Source of the DNA: Candidatus Andersenbacteria bacterium RIFCSPHIGHO2_02_FULL_46_16
GTDB taxonomy: Bacteria > Patescibacteriota > Andersenbacteria > UBA10190
Assembly: GCA_001817065.1 (NCBI GenBank)
Contig: MHHQ01000025.1
Location: 1-55,527, forward strand
Length of the DNA stretch: 55,527 nt
Reading direction: 5' to 3'
In this document: piece after piece, positions 8,504 through 17,303 of the stretch
How the letters are laid out: each line of letters starts with the position of its first letter
Position numbering within the stretch: position 1 is the stretch's first letter
Notes under the pieces: generated by a model
The model's input: only the letters and a program-made list of their open reading frames with translations
Told to the model about the DNA's origin: nothing
Database searches by the model: none
Program-made: the position numbers and the translations under genes

Positions 8504-8734
8504 TTTGCCTTATTGTATTTACCTCTCAATATTCTACCTCAAATTTTAAACAAATTCAGTTTTCCCCAGCGCCTCTGTCTGCCTCATTACTCCCGCAAAC
8601 CAAACCAGACCGTTTAATATATACTACGTCCCCGACATCGCCTGGTTTATTCTATTTGGACCTCTCTTAAGTCCTCTTGTCCAACAAATATAGCTTAGAA
8701 TGTTCTAAACTCCAATAACATCGCTCTTCTGGCT

Positions 8735-10552
8735 TTACTGCTCCACCTGCTTGGTTTCATAACCCCTCCTGCCAGGTTCTAGTATCGCCTTGATCCGTCT
8801 TGTCCCAGCGGCCGTCGCTTCCTCTTTTATTATCTTAAACCGGCCCAAATCACCAGTATTCTTCACGTGTGGTCCGCCACATATTTCCATAGAAAAGTTG
8901 CCTATCTTATATACGCTAACCTTGTCTCCATACTTTTCCTTGAATAATCCCACCGCTCCTATTTGTCGAGCATGATCTACTGTCGTTTCTGTCCGCTCCA
9001 CATCAAGTCTATCTTCAATGGCCCTGTTTACCATCTCTTCAAGCTTACTGATTTCACCCTTCGTCAGCTTGCGGTCATAATTAAAATCGAACCGTAATCG
9101 CTCGGTTGTAATATTGCTGCCTTTTTGACTCACCTGTTCTCCCAAGAGTTTGCGCAATGCTGCGTGTAATAAATGCGTTGCCGTATGATATTGCTGTGCT
9201 GTTACGCTTTGATCCATCAGTCCCCCTTTAAACTTTTTTATCGATCCTGCTCGTGACCTCGTCTGGTGCTCAGCAAACTTGCGTCGAAATCCCGGTAAGT
9301 CCACTCCCTTCCCTTTTTCCCGAGCCATCTCAGTCGTAATCTCTACGGGAAAACCAAAGCTTTGTAGCAATAACAATAAATCACCCCCGCTAATCTTTTC
9401 CGAACTTTTTTGCTCTATCTCCGCAAACTTTTTCATCCCCCGATTTAACGATCCTTCAAATTTAATAATTTCTTGCTCAACGGCCGTTTGGGCTGCCGGC
9501 AAATTGCCTCTCATCAGCTCGTAGACCGATTCATATTGTAACACCACCGTCTCCATTCCTTCCCGGAATAATCTCGCAAAGTCTCTCGCTCCAAGGCCCT
9601 GGGCCGTCACGACCGTTCGTCTGATCAAGCGGCGTATCACATACCCTTGCTCAGCGTTACTCGGTGTAACGTTATTTTCATCCGTCATTACAAAAGTTAC
9701 GGCCTTAATATGGTCTGCGATGATTCTCAATTTCTTATCTTCAATATCTTTATCCTGAAAATAATCAGTCCTTAACCATTTCATTAAAGGCAGATACGTA
9801 TCGATGTCATAAATACTGTTCATCCCGTTTAACGCCATCACTATCCTCTCTAAGCCCATGCCAGTATCCACATTCTTTTGCTGCAGTGGCGTTAAATTGC
9901 CTGATTCCGCGTGGATAAATTCCATGAAGACGTTATTCCATATTTCCATCCATCGTTTATTCTTTGGGTCAAAAGTTACCGGGGCCGCGTCTTCACCCGT
10001 CCAATAAAATATTTCTGTATCTGGGCCTTGCGGTCCGCTATCATTCCCTCCTGCCGGCCACCAGTTCTCCTGGTTATCTAAGTAGGCGATTCGCTCCAGC
10101 GGAAGTCCCATCATTTGCCATACTTGCGCCGCGGTCTCGTCTCGGGGCGAATTATTATCGCCTGCGAACACGCTCACGGCGATTCTTGCCGGCGAGAGGC
10201 TCAACCATTTTTTTTCTGTTAAGAATTGCCAACTTAATTTTATTGCTTCTTCCTTGCCATAATCTCCAAGCGACCAATTGCCTAACATCTCAAAGACAGT
10301 GGCATGCGTGGCGTCTCCCACCTCTTCAATATCAGTTGTTCGCAAACAACGTTGTACGTTCGTTAGTTTCTTGCCCTGAGGATGAGGCTGACCTTGCAGG
10401 TAAGGCACTAAAGGGTGCATTCCGGCTGTTGTGAATAAGACAGACGGATCGTTTTCCGGCACTAATGAACTGCCTATAATTTGCTTGTGACCATGCTTTA
10501 CAAAGAAAGCTTGGTACTTTTCCCTTAACTCATTACTGGTTATTTTTTCCAT
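8735..10552 (-). CDS. alaS: Alanyl-tRNA synthetase, short form
   Basis: Charges tRNA-Ala. The 605-residue product has the class II catalytic domain (SSLVPENDPSVLFTTAGMHPL near the start; HATVFEMLGNWSLGDYG), the tRNA-recognition region, and a complete editing domain with the zinc motifs HTATH and CGGPH. The protein stops shortly after the editing domain, so the C-terminal DHHA1/C-Ala region of full-length enzymes (about 875 residues in E. coli) is absent. The ATG is preceded by AGGA at suitable spacing. It follows the LOG gene with about 50 bases between. Confidence 0.96.
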   Translation of the reverse strand: MEKITSNELREKYQAFFVKHGHKQIIGSSLVPENDPSVLFTTAGMHPLVPYLQGQPHPQGKKLTNVQRCLRTTDIEEVGDATHATVFEMLGNWSLGDYGKEEAIKLSWQFLTEKKWLSLSPARIAVSVFAGDNNSPRDETAAQVWQMMGLPLERIAYLDNQENWWPAGGNDSGPQGPDTEIFYWTGEDAAPVTFDPKNKRWMEIWNNVFMEFIHAESGNLTPLQQKNVDTGMGLERIVMALNGMNSIYDIDTYLPLMKWLRTDYFQDKDIEDKKLRIIADHIKAVTFVMTDENNVTPSNAEQGYVIRRLIRRTVVTAQGLGARDFARLFREGMETVVLQYESVYELMRGNLPAAQTAVEQEIIKFEGSLNRGMKKFAEIEQKSSEKISGGDLLLLLQSFGFPVEITTEMAREKGKGVDLPGFRRKFAEHQTRSRAGSIKKFKGGLMDQSVTAQQYHTATHLLHAALRKLLGEQVSQKGSNITTERLRFDFNYDRKLTKGEISKLEEMVNRAIEDRLDVERTETTVDHARQIGAVGLFKEKYGDKVSVYKIGNFSMEICGGPHVKNTGDLGRFKIIKEEATAAGTRRIKAILEPGRRGYETKQVEQ

Positions 10553-10603
10553 AACCTTATCCTGCCACCGACTCTACCCTGCCGCAACTATCTACCCCGT
10601 TAC

Positions 10604-11293
10604 CTAAAAATATTTTCTTTCTCTTGATTTCTGGACAATAGCCACCGCTTCTGCCGCACTGTTAACGATGCTATAAACCTGTAAATCCTCGCTATGAATG
10701 GTTCTGTACTGTTCCAATAATTTGGTCCTGATCCAGTTATCCAACTCTTCCCAGTATTCTCTCCCGACGCAAATAATCGGTACATCTTCCATCTTCTTGG
10801 TTTGCACCAGCGTCACCATTTCAAAGAATTCATCTAGCGTGCCAAATCCCCCAGGAAAAAAAATATAAGCTTGTGCCGAAGCCGACAACATTACCTTGCG
10901 CGTAAAAAAATAATGGAATCCAATTCCTTTATTGACGTACATATTACGTCGCTGCTTCGTGGGCAGCTCGATATCCAAACCGACCGACATACCATTGCCT
11001 TCTACTGCCCCCCGATTTGCCGCCTCCATAATGCCTGACCCCCCGCCAGTAATAATAGTGAATCCTTGCTCTGCTAGCCGCTTGGCCATTTTTCTCGCTT
11101 CCTCATACCACTGGGAACCAGGACTCATTAATGCTGATCCAAATACGGTTACTTCTCGACGCAGTGGATATAAAAACTCAAATCCATCGACGAACTCCGC
11201 CATGATTCTAAAAATTCGCCAATTCGCATCTTCCGCAAAATCAAACGGTTTATCTATGCTAACCTTTTGTCCTTCTTTTGCTGTGTCCTTCAT
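10604..11293 (-). CDS. LOG-family protein (cytokinin riboside phosphoribohydrolase-like)
   Basis: The 229-residue Rossmann-fold protein has both family signatures: GGGSGIMEAANRGA near the middle and PGGFGTLDEFFEM, the PGGxGTxxE nucleotide-binding motif. Characterised members release nucleobases from nucleoside 5'-monophosphates; older annotation calls them lysine decarboxylases. An extra N-terminal segment of about 45 residues precedes the core. An AAGGA sequence directly abuts the ATG, too close to be ideal. It sits between the HerA-like ATPase and alaS. Confidence 0.85.
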   Translation of the reverse strand: MKDTAKEGQKVSIDKPFDFAEDANWRIFRIMAEFVDGFEFLYPLRREVTVFGSALMSPGSQWYEEARKMAKRLAEQGFTIITGGGSGIMEAANRGAVEGNGMSVGLDIELPTKQRRNMYVNKGIGFHYFFTRKVMLSASAQAYIFFPGGFGTLDEFFEMVTLVQTKKMEDVPIICVGREYWEELDNWIRTKLLEQYRTIHSEDLQVYSIVNSAAEAVAIVQKSRERKYF

Positions 11294-11333
11294 TCCTTTA
11301 ATTATATCAAGCTAAAACTAAATAGAAACTCCA

Positions 11334-13016
11334 TTACCTAATTTGCGGTGGCAGTGGTCTATCCACTTTTTTATTAGTAATCGTCGGCATAGCGCTTACC
11401 TTTTCTGCTGCGCCTAGCAGTTTCCTGCTCTCTACTTGTCGGTCGGCTTTTACTTTTTCGTAGCATTCCCGGCAATAAACCGGCTGCCCTGCCTTCGGTT
11501 CAAATGGCACGTCTGTGTCCCGCCCGCAACGATCACATTTCACATGGACTAATTTGGGTCGTAACAAACTAGATAAGTCTGTAATTTCTTCTTTGCTCTT
11601 TTCCATCTTCATTTCCTCAAATTCTTTTTCTGCTTTGCTCGGGGCGGGAAGTGCCGGCCGCCTCGCTTGTCGTTCGCGTGGCTGGCTGCTGGGCGGCTGG
11701 CGACGGGCGGTCTTTTGGGTAGCCGCTGCATTAAATACTACACCACTCCATCGGGCAATTTTATCTTCTACAATAGCCCGCGGTCGACCATATCTTTCCC
11801 TTGATACGCTAATAACCGTTTCCTTCTTGCCGTAACCCTCTTTGGTGGGAGCCACAGTTTGCATGCTAAACGCCTTGCTAGTTACACCATCAATCATCAG
11901 TTTGATATATGCATTGTGTTTATCTAAGTTCACCAAGTCTGTTTCCATAAATGTCGGCTCAAACTCCTTCTCGAGAAATTCAGCATCCTCTGCCCCTACT
12001 CTGAAACACACGATTGTACCAGCGTTACCAAACACTGCTCCCCTCACCATCTCATCTTCCATTTGTTCAATGTATTGATGCGCCATCGTCAGGTTCAGCC
12101 GATACTTGCGCGCCTCTGACAATATGCTTGCAAACGATTCGGTAGCAAAGTTTTGGAATTCATCAACATATAAATAAAAGTCCTTTCGTTTTTCCTCGGC
12201 TATTTTTGCCCGATCCATAGCGGCCAGCTGTAGTCGTGTAATTAACATAGCGCCTAGTAGCGAGGAGTTATCCTCACCAATCCGACCTTTGCTCGCGTTG
12301 ATCAATAAAATCTTCTGATTATCCATCACATCACTCATATCGATCGTGCTCTTTGGTTGGGCGACAATGTTACGGATGATCGATGAGGTCAAAAACTGCC
12401 CTACTTTATTTTGAATAGGTGATATGGCCTCTGCTCGGAATCGCTCATTATAATTAGAAAACTCATTAAGCCAGAATGACTTGACTACTGGATCCTGTAT
12501 TTTTTCAATTACTTTCTTTCGATACTGATTATCCCCCAACATCCTCAAGATCCCCAGCATCGTGCTGGAGGGATAATCCAGCAAAGCTAAAATTGTATTA
12601 CGCAAGATGTACTCTAACCGTGGTCCCCACGAGTCAGCCCAGATTTTTTTTAGTGAACCAATCAACCCTGATGACACTAGGTACTTATACTGCGGATCAA
12701 CGGCTTCCAGCACATTAAAACCGACGGGATATTCCACATCAGACGGATCAAAATAAATCACATCATTAATTCTTTCCGGTGGAATAAAATCTAGTAATCC
12801 TTCGGCCATATCGCCATGTGGATCAACCAAGGCCACTCCCTTGCCTCGCAATATGTCCTGTTTGATCATGCCTTCCATTAAGGTAGTTTTTCCCACGCCA
12901 GTTTTTCCAATAATGTAGACGTGCTGTCGGCGGTCATCACTATAAATACCAAACTGACGTTCTTGGCCGCGAAACTTCGTTACTCCCATTACTGTTATGT
13001 CTTGGTCCTCAGTCAT
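11334..13016 (-). CDS. HerA/VirD4-like membrane-partnered ATPase with C-terminal zinc ribbon
   Basis: The 560-residue protein has a Walker A motif GKTGVGKTT at about residues 37-45, ALVDPHGD shortly after, and a Walker B region FYLYVDEFQNF near the middle, typical of DUF87/TraG-like DNA or protein translocation ATPases. After a Pro/Arg-rich linker the C-terminus carries KCDRC and YCREC separated by exactly 17 residues, the CxxC-x17-CxxC ribbon frequent in Patescibacteria. The upstream gene encodes a membrane protein, and the two are probably translated together (36 bases apart). No relaxase or other conjugation gene is present. Role inferred: a membrane-associated pump or translocator; substrate unknown. 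Confidence 0.82.
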   Translation of the reverse strand: MTEDQDITVMGVTKFRGQERQFGIYSDDRRQHVYIIGKTGVGKTTLMEGMIKQDILRGKGVALVDPHGDMAEGLLDFIPPERINDVIYFDPSDVEYPVGFNVLEAVDPQYKYLVSSGLIGSLKKIWADSWGPRLEYILRNTILALLDYPSSTMLGILRMLGDNQYRKKVIEKIQDPVVKSFWLNEFSNYNERFRAEAISPIQNKVGQFLTSSIIRNIVAQPKSTIDMSDVMDNQKILLINASKGRIGEDNSSLLGAMLITRLQLAAMDRAKIAEEKRKDFYLYVDEFQNFATESFASILSEARKYRLNLTMAHQYIEQMEDEMVRGAVFGNAGTIVCFRVGAEDAEFLEKEFEPTFMETDLVNLDKHNAYIKLMIDGVTSKAFSMQTVAPTKEGYGKKETVISVSRERYGRPRAIVEDKIARWSGVVFNAAATQKTARRQPPSSQPRERQARRPALPAPSKAEKEFEEMKMEKSKEEITDLSSLLRPKLVHVKCDRCGRDTDVPFEPKAGQPVYCRECYEKVKADRQVESRKLLGAAEKVSAMPTITNKKVDRPLPPQIR

Positions 13017-13052
13017 AAACTTGTCTTACTCTTAATGTTGCTATTCCAGCCC

Positions 13053-14375
13053 TTATACATAAGGCACATTCTCTGGTGCTCCGCCTACCCCCGCCTTCGC
13101 ACGTTCGAAAGCTGGTGCCTTTGAATACTTGGTCGGGAAGTGATATAGCGTCGCCAATTCCTCGTCGCTCATCATGTATCCTTCATCGTATCCCCAAAAA
13201 TCACGCCATTGGTATGCCAGAAAAATTTCTCTTTTACGTCGATACCGGCGCGTTTGCTTCATTACATAATTTGGTCCGTTAGTTTTTGTAGTAGGGTCGG
13301 GCTTGAAACTATTCAAATTATATGTGTTGAATTGTTTAAAGCCGCCAATTGCCCGCGATATATTAGGTTTGGTCAGTTGCCCTAGCGGAGCGACATACAA
13401 GACGCGAATTTTTACGCGATACCCACCCATAGAAATTTTTCGCAGGATACCATCCATCTTAGCTGTATCCCCGGCGCTAATTTTAGGGAAATCTAGGCTA
13501 GATCTAGTTACTGCCTTGCCCGCTTCTAGCGGACCATTCACGCTGGCTTTTATTGCATCGGCTGGCAGTTGGCTTATTACCTCGATGAATTTGCTAAAAA
13601 TACCGCGGCTTTTCTTGGTTTCTTTGCCCGCCAATTTATCTATTTGTTCTCCACCCTTATCTGCCCACTTCCTGATGTCTTTTCCATCAATTGGCCTGAT
13701 GAGTATTTGTATCCAGAATTGCTCATTTTCATTGACATTAGTATAGGCTTCCACTAGGGCTTGATGCGGGTCGATAAACTTTTCTTCCTCCGCAAAAACA
13801 TCCTCGTAATTATGGTATGTCTTCACTGGATAGATATCGTCCTCAGTTAATACTATTTCTGAGCCATACAAGTCGAACGTCTTATCAATCTCCTTGTAAT
13901 CATAAACTTGCGTGTAATCTTGCGTTTCTACCACCTCTGCTTCCGGGTATTGCCCATAAACTACTCCCTCGAAGAAAGTTTTATGCACCGTCGGCACCAC
14001 CAATACATATTTGGCTCGCCCTTTACTGCAGACGAGTTCGCAACTGTACCACGCCTCTAAATAGCCTTCGAAATATCTTTCTACTAAATCCGGGTTTTTA
14101 TGAATACCGTCCAGCACCGCGAAAATATTCTCCATAGCTTTAGGAGTTTGTTCTGAATCCTCCGGTATCGTGACTTGTAAGAATGTCCAACTAATTGCCG
14201 ACACATAATCAACCATTTTGATATATAGATAAACTTTCCATATCACCCAGAGCATCAAATATACAACCACTAGCCAACCCCATCCGAATATTAAATTAGT
14301 GCCCGCTTTAAAAGTCGACGCAAAACCAACCGCCATCATACCGGATTTGATCTCATCAAATTTTAACCGTTTCAT
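13053..14375 (-). CDS. Membrane protein paired with the HerA-like ATPase (CPR-type, unknown function)
   Basis: The product has one or two N-terminal membrane helices (LIFGWGWLVVVYLMLWVIWKV) followed by a large soluble region of about 380 residues containing repeated alpha/beta modules and ending in a Pro/Gly/Ala-rich tail. Similar proteins lie beside HerA-like ATPases in many CPR genomes. I chose the ATG at 14375 over the in-frame GTG at 14399 because a perfect TATAAT sits six bases ahead of it, implying a leaderless transcript starting at that ATG. The GTG start would add eight residues. It heads the leftward cluster ending at the baseplate-J-like gene. Confidence 0.75.
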   Translation of the reverse strand: MKRLKFDEIKSGMMAVGFASTFKAGTNLIFGWGWLVVVYLMLWVIWKVYLYIKMVDYVSAISWTFLQVTIPEDSEQTPKAMENIFAVLDGIHKNPDLVERYFEGYLEAWYSCELVCSKGRAKYVLVVPTVHKTFFEGVVYGQYPEAEVVETQDYTQVYDYKEIDKTFDLYGSEIVLTEDDIYPVKTYHNYEDVFAEEEKFIDPHQALVEAYTNVNENEQFWIQILIRPIDGKDIRKWADKGGEQIDKLAGKETKKSRGIFSKFIEVISQLPADAIKASVNGPLEAGKAVTRSSLDFPKISAGDTAKMDGILRKISMGGYRVKIRVLYVAPLGQLTKPNISRAIGGFKQFNTYNLNSFKPDPTTKTNGPNYVMKQTRRYRRKREIFLAYQWRDFWGYDEGYMMSDEELATLYHFPTKYSKAPAFERAKAGVGGAPENVPYV

Positions 14376-14381
14376 AATCTT

Positions 14382-14387
14382 ATTATA
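14382..14387 (-). promoter_or_regulatory. TATAAT box placed for a leaderless transcript
   Basis: The minus strand reads TATAAT then six bases then ATG (14375). A polymerase using this -10 box would start transcription at or next to the start codon. No convincing -35 element is seen 16-18 bases upstream, so the promoter is inferred from the -10 box alone. Confidence 0.45.
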
Positions 14388-14652
14388 CGTAAAGCTCACC
14401 TTAACCGCGAACCTTTACGATGAATTCGTCATCTTTCTGTCTTTAGATCATCCTCTGTCCAATACAAAGTGTTCATTAAAGCATAAATATTATCCTGGGC
14501 AGACAAACAATGTGTGTCTCCAAAGGATGTAATCTCAACCACATAAATGAGTTTCCAGCTTTTTCCGGCTTTCCTCTGTGTTCTGTCTCCAGGTCTATTC
14601 CTCGACCAAGCTATTTTTGTACCTGACTGTACCGCAACAAGAGCCACCCCAA

Positions 14653-14680
14653 TAAAGCAGCCCTTACTTAAGGGCTGCTT
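14653..14680 (-). terminator. Strong palindromic terminator after the sigma4/HARE gene
   Basis: AAAGCAGCCCTTA at 14653-14665 is perfectly complementary to TAAGGGCTGCTTT at 14668-14680. On the minus strand the stem ends in TTTATT. It begins about 25 bases beyond the stop codon at 14706. The flanking T-rich ends on both strands mean it could work in both directions. The rest of the 14400-14705 gap holds only a doubtful 72-codon GTG frame. Confidence 0.8.
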
Positions 14681-14705
14681 TCCTCTCGTAGATTATTCCT
14701 TTACC

Positions 14706-15782
14706 TTATTTGATGTCTGACAAGTTAGCGTTTTTTAATGTGTACTGATCATCTTCTACCCTGGCAAACTTATCATTATTTTGCAGCCCAAGGATGATGG
14801 TTGTCCGTTTGACCATTCTTTGCTTCATTACCTCGGCTAATAATTCATCTTTTTTCATGGGCTTGCCGGCCTTACTCAAAATCGCTTCCAGTACATCGGC
14901 CACGGTACCAGGTAAAAATCCCCAATCACTTAAGCCATACATGCCTCGTCCCACCAATACGAACCGATTATCTTTGATCAACTCATTATGTACCGTCTGT
15001 TCATGAGCTTTCTTGTGATCGAACTTTACTTCATTGATTTGTGCCGCAATGTCACGGAAGTGCATTGGCTCACCATTGCGGCGCAGGACGATATAAGCTT
15101 TGTCGCCCACCCCGCGTGGAGAGGTTTCCACCCAATCACGCAATCCCCATTCTCCAAAGACCGTTCGTTTAAGTTCTTTACTGGCCTCCAATAATGCCTT
15201 AACACAAGCATCAGGCAGTATTTCCTCCGCTACGGCAACTTGTTCACGTATTTTTAATAACATCTCCTTCTCCATGATTGGATTTTTTGTTTTGCGTAAT
15301 ATACTATCAGCCGTTGTCACTACTTGCTCAACGTATTCGTGATGCAACTGGGGATGCGACCAATGCGGTCTGAACTTCTCAGACCGTGTCACCCGTTCGT
15401 AGTCCGGCAATATATCCAAGAAAAACATGACCATCGTCGCTCCCGGAGCATCGGTAAATCGTTTGCGAAGGACTAACATTAAAAAGTCGTCCGTTAAAAT
15501 TCCTCCGTGCTGAGCAAACACCTCTTCTAGCATGCTGGCAATATTCCGCAATGCGTCTTCGCGTCGCGCTAGCATCTTTTTCGCTTGGGCCTCTATCTGC
15601 CTTACGCGTTCCCTGGTTATGCCGTATTCTTGACCAATACTATCTAATGTCTCAATTTGACCTGATTCCAAGCCGTAACGTCGTCTTATAATATCCTGGG
15701 ATCTCAAATCTAATATGCTTAAAAGCACTCGCACAATCTCGTTGAGTTCACTCGCCTTGCTTATTCTTCTTTCTTGCTCCAT
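14706..15782 (-). CDS. Sigma-70 region 4 / HARE-HTH regulator
   Basis: The 358-residue protein opens with a region-4-like helix-turn-helix: LDLRSQDIIRRRYGLESGQIETLDSIGQEYGITRERVRQIEAQAKKML (about residues 24-70) closely follows the -35-binding domain of primary sigma factors. It lacks regions 1-3. Two later segments (HFRDIAAQINEVKF and KKDELLAEVMKQ, about 230-330) resemble HARE winged helices of RNA polymerase delta subunits. Known in CPR as a sigma-like HTH protein; likely an RNA polymerase-associated regulator. Two promoters and an operator-like palindrome lie upstream and a terminator downstream, so it is a single-gene unit. Confidence 0.8.
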   Translation of the reverse strand: MEQERRISKASELNEIVRVLLSILDLRSQDIIRRRYGLESGQIETLDSIGQEYGITRERVRQIEAQAKKMLARREDALRNIASMLEEVFAQHGGILTDDFLMLVLRKRFTDAPGATMVMFFLDILPDYERVTRSEKFRPHWSHPQLHHEYVEQVVTTADSILRKTKNPIMEKEMLLKIREQVAVAEEILPDACVKALLEASKELKRTVFGEWGLRDWVETSPRGVGDKAYIVLRRNGEPMHFRDIAAQINEVKFDHKKAHEQTVHNELIKDNRFVLVGRGMYGLSDWGFLPGTVADVLEAILSKAGKPMKKDELLAEVMKQRMVKRTTIILGLQNNDKFARVEDDQYTLKNANLSDIK

Positions 15783-15840
15783 AAGTTAAAAAATTGCCTA
15801 TAACATTAAATATAAATCGCGTTTTTTACCCTATGCTTAC

Positions 15841-15869
15841 AATATAGACCTTACTTGACCATATGTCAA
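15841..15869 (-). promoter_or_regulatory. Promoter P2 of the sigma4/HARE gene
   Basis: Minus strand TTGACA (15869-15864), 17-base spacer, TATATT (15846-15841). The -35 is perfect and the -10 matches five of six. The start codon lies about 50 bases downstream. It is one of the best promoter matches in the window, and its -35 lies inside the palindrome at 15853-15871. Confidence 0.75.
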
Positions 15870-15871
15870 GT
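15853..15871. promoter_or_regulatory. Operator-like palindrome over the P2 -35 box
   Basis: ACTTGAC at 15853-15859 and GTCAAGT at 15865-15871 form perfect 7-base arms with a 5-base spacer. The site covers the -35 hexamer and part of the spacer of P2, where a bound dimer would block polymerase. A regulator is not identified; autoregulation is an inference. Confidence 0.5.
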
Positions 15872-15903
15872 TTTTGTGCCGGTAGTTTCCTGCACAACCT
15901 CAC

Positions 15904-15932
15904 ACTATAGTGAACGCCTAATAAATTGTCCA
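15904..15932 (-). promoter_or_regulatory. Promoter P1 of the sigma4/HARE gene
   Basis: Minus strand TGGACA (15932-15927), 17-base spacer, TATAGT (15909-15904), five of six matches in each hexamer. The -10 lies inside the 10-base perfect palindrome CACTATAGTG. It is stacked 63 bases upstream of P2. Confidence 0.6.
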
Positions 15933-15974
15933 GTAGCACTTACTGATATTATGTCAAAGCGTTCTGACAGTTAT

Positions 15975-17303
15975 CTATATGTGCCATAAGCTTCTTAGCG
16001 CTCGATCCAAATCACCCGCGCTGAAAGCGATTGCAACAGCAAACTTATCGGCGGCTTTTGTTAAGATATTCATAATATCATCGTCTTTGCTCAACTGCTT
16101 AATGAACTTTTTCTCATCCCGTAACCCGGCTAGCAGTTCCGCACAGATCTCATTTCCCTTCTCCGGGCTCTTTTCTCTCCCTCGCGGTATAAAAACAGGT
16201 AACAATATTACGCCGTCAGCCTTTTTCAAGGCGTCAATAAACCCCGGTAAAAACCTTTTTAGTCTTTCCTGAGTGTGTGGTTCAAACAAAACAACGATCT
16301 TTTTTGTTGGGTATTTCTCTCTCGCCCCTTGTATAGTGCTGCTAATCTCCGTGGGATGGTGCCCATAATCACTAATCACATCCATCCCACGCCACTCTCC
16401 CAGTTTCTCAAATCGTCGTTTGATTCCAGAATAGGACGCTAACCAACCAGCCACCTTTTTTTCTCCAGCCCCCGCTTCCATTGCTACTCTCATGGCAATT
16501 AAACCATTAGTCTTCATGTGATCTCCCGGTACACTAAGAAACAAATTGTTGGCCGTTTGATCCTCTAGGGCAACTGTCTCCTCTGGCCAGTCGATGGCGG
16601 CATGCTGATCTTGCACTGATTTCAACGTAATGACGCAGCCCCGCCCGTTTCTTCTCCTGATAAATTTGCTGTAGGCTGACTCCATGTGCTCAAGCGAGGT
16701 AAAATAATCTGGGTGGTCGAAATCAATGGACGTTATGGCGATAACGTCCGGATTTAGGGTCAAGAAATGCTCCCGGTATTCATCTGCCTCCAGCAGTAGT
16801 ATATCGCTTTTCCCCATTCTGGCGTGCCCTCCTCCCCATTCCCGCATGGCTGCACCGATTAAAACGGTCGGATCTAACCCTGCCGCCACCATAATGTGTG
16901 CTGCCATCGCACACGTTGAAGATTTCCCGTGTGTGCCGGTGATCGCGAACACGTGATATCCGCGCGCAAAATTACCTACTGCTGTTTGGTAATTAATTTC
17001 CCTTGAGTTTTTTCGTGCTGCTAGACGGACAAGGTGATTGTCGGGCACCGCATCAGAAAAAATCACCTCATCGTAACTGTTAAGTTGCTCCAGCAGCAGC
17101 TCTTCATTAAGTAGCACAAAAGGCTCATCCTTTAGTATTTTTTGCGTTGCTTCTAGCTCCGCATCAGTACCATAGACACTTACACCTGTCTGGCTTAAGA
17201 GGTATGCTAAACCTCTCATTCCGCTTCCGCCGATTCCTACCATCCCTACCTTTTTGCCTGAATTATCTATTTTCATGCTCCGCGCTGCTAATCTTTCCCG
17301 CAT
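15975..17303 (-). CDS. murC: UDP-N-acetylmuramate--L-alanine ligase
   Basis: Adds L-Ala to UDP-MurNAc in the cytoplasm. The product (442 residues from the first ATG) shows the Rossmann motif VGMVGIGGSGMRGLAYLL, the ATP-binding ITGTHGKSSTCAMAAHIM, and the family segment DYGHHPTEISSTI in the C-terminal domain. The first ATG overlaps murG by 41 bases. A second in-frame ATG at 17276 gives the more typical N-terminus MKIDNSGKKVGMVGIGG and may be the real start. It ends the leftward wall cluster. Confidence 0.93.
   Translation of the reverse strand: MRERLAARSMKIDNSGKKVGMVGIGGSGMRGLAYLLSQTGVSVYGTDAELEATQKILKDEPFVLLNEELLLEQLNSYDEVIFSDAVPDNHLVRLAARKNSREINYQTAVGNFARGYHVFAITGTHGKSSTCAMAAHIMVAAGLDPTVLIGAAMREWGGGHARMGKSDILLLEADEYREHFLTLNPDVIAITSIDFDHPDYFTSLEHMESAYSKFIRRRNGRGCVITLKSVQDQHAAIDWPEETVALEDQTANNLFLSVPGDHMKTNGLIAMRVAMEAGAGEKKVAGWLASYSGIKRRFEKLGEWRGMDVISDYGHHPTEISSTIQGAREKYPTKKIVVLFEPHTQERLKRFLPGFIDALKKADGVILLPVFIPRGREKSPEKGNEICAELLAGLRDEKKFIKQLSKDDDIMNILTKAADKFAVAIAFSAGDLDRALRSLWHI

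Noticed and set aside
11334-14399. Conjugative or type IV secretion system
   Set aside because: Only an ATPase and a membrane protein are present; no relaxase, VirB-like set, pilin or origin of transfer is visible.
14429-14647. 72-codon GTG frame on the minus strand between the sigma4/HARE and membrane-protein genes
   Set aside because: It begins at the edge of the terminator and has no recognisable family; the composition is possible for a protein but there is no supporting signal beyond a GGGG stretch.
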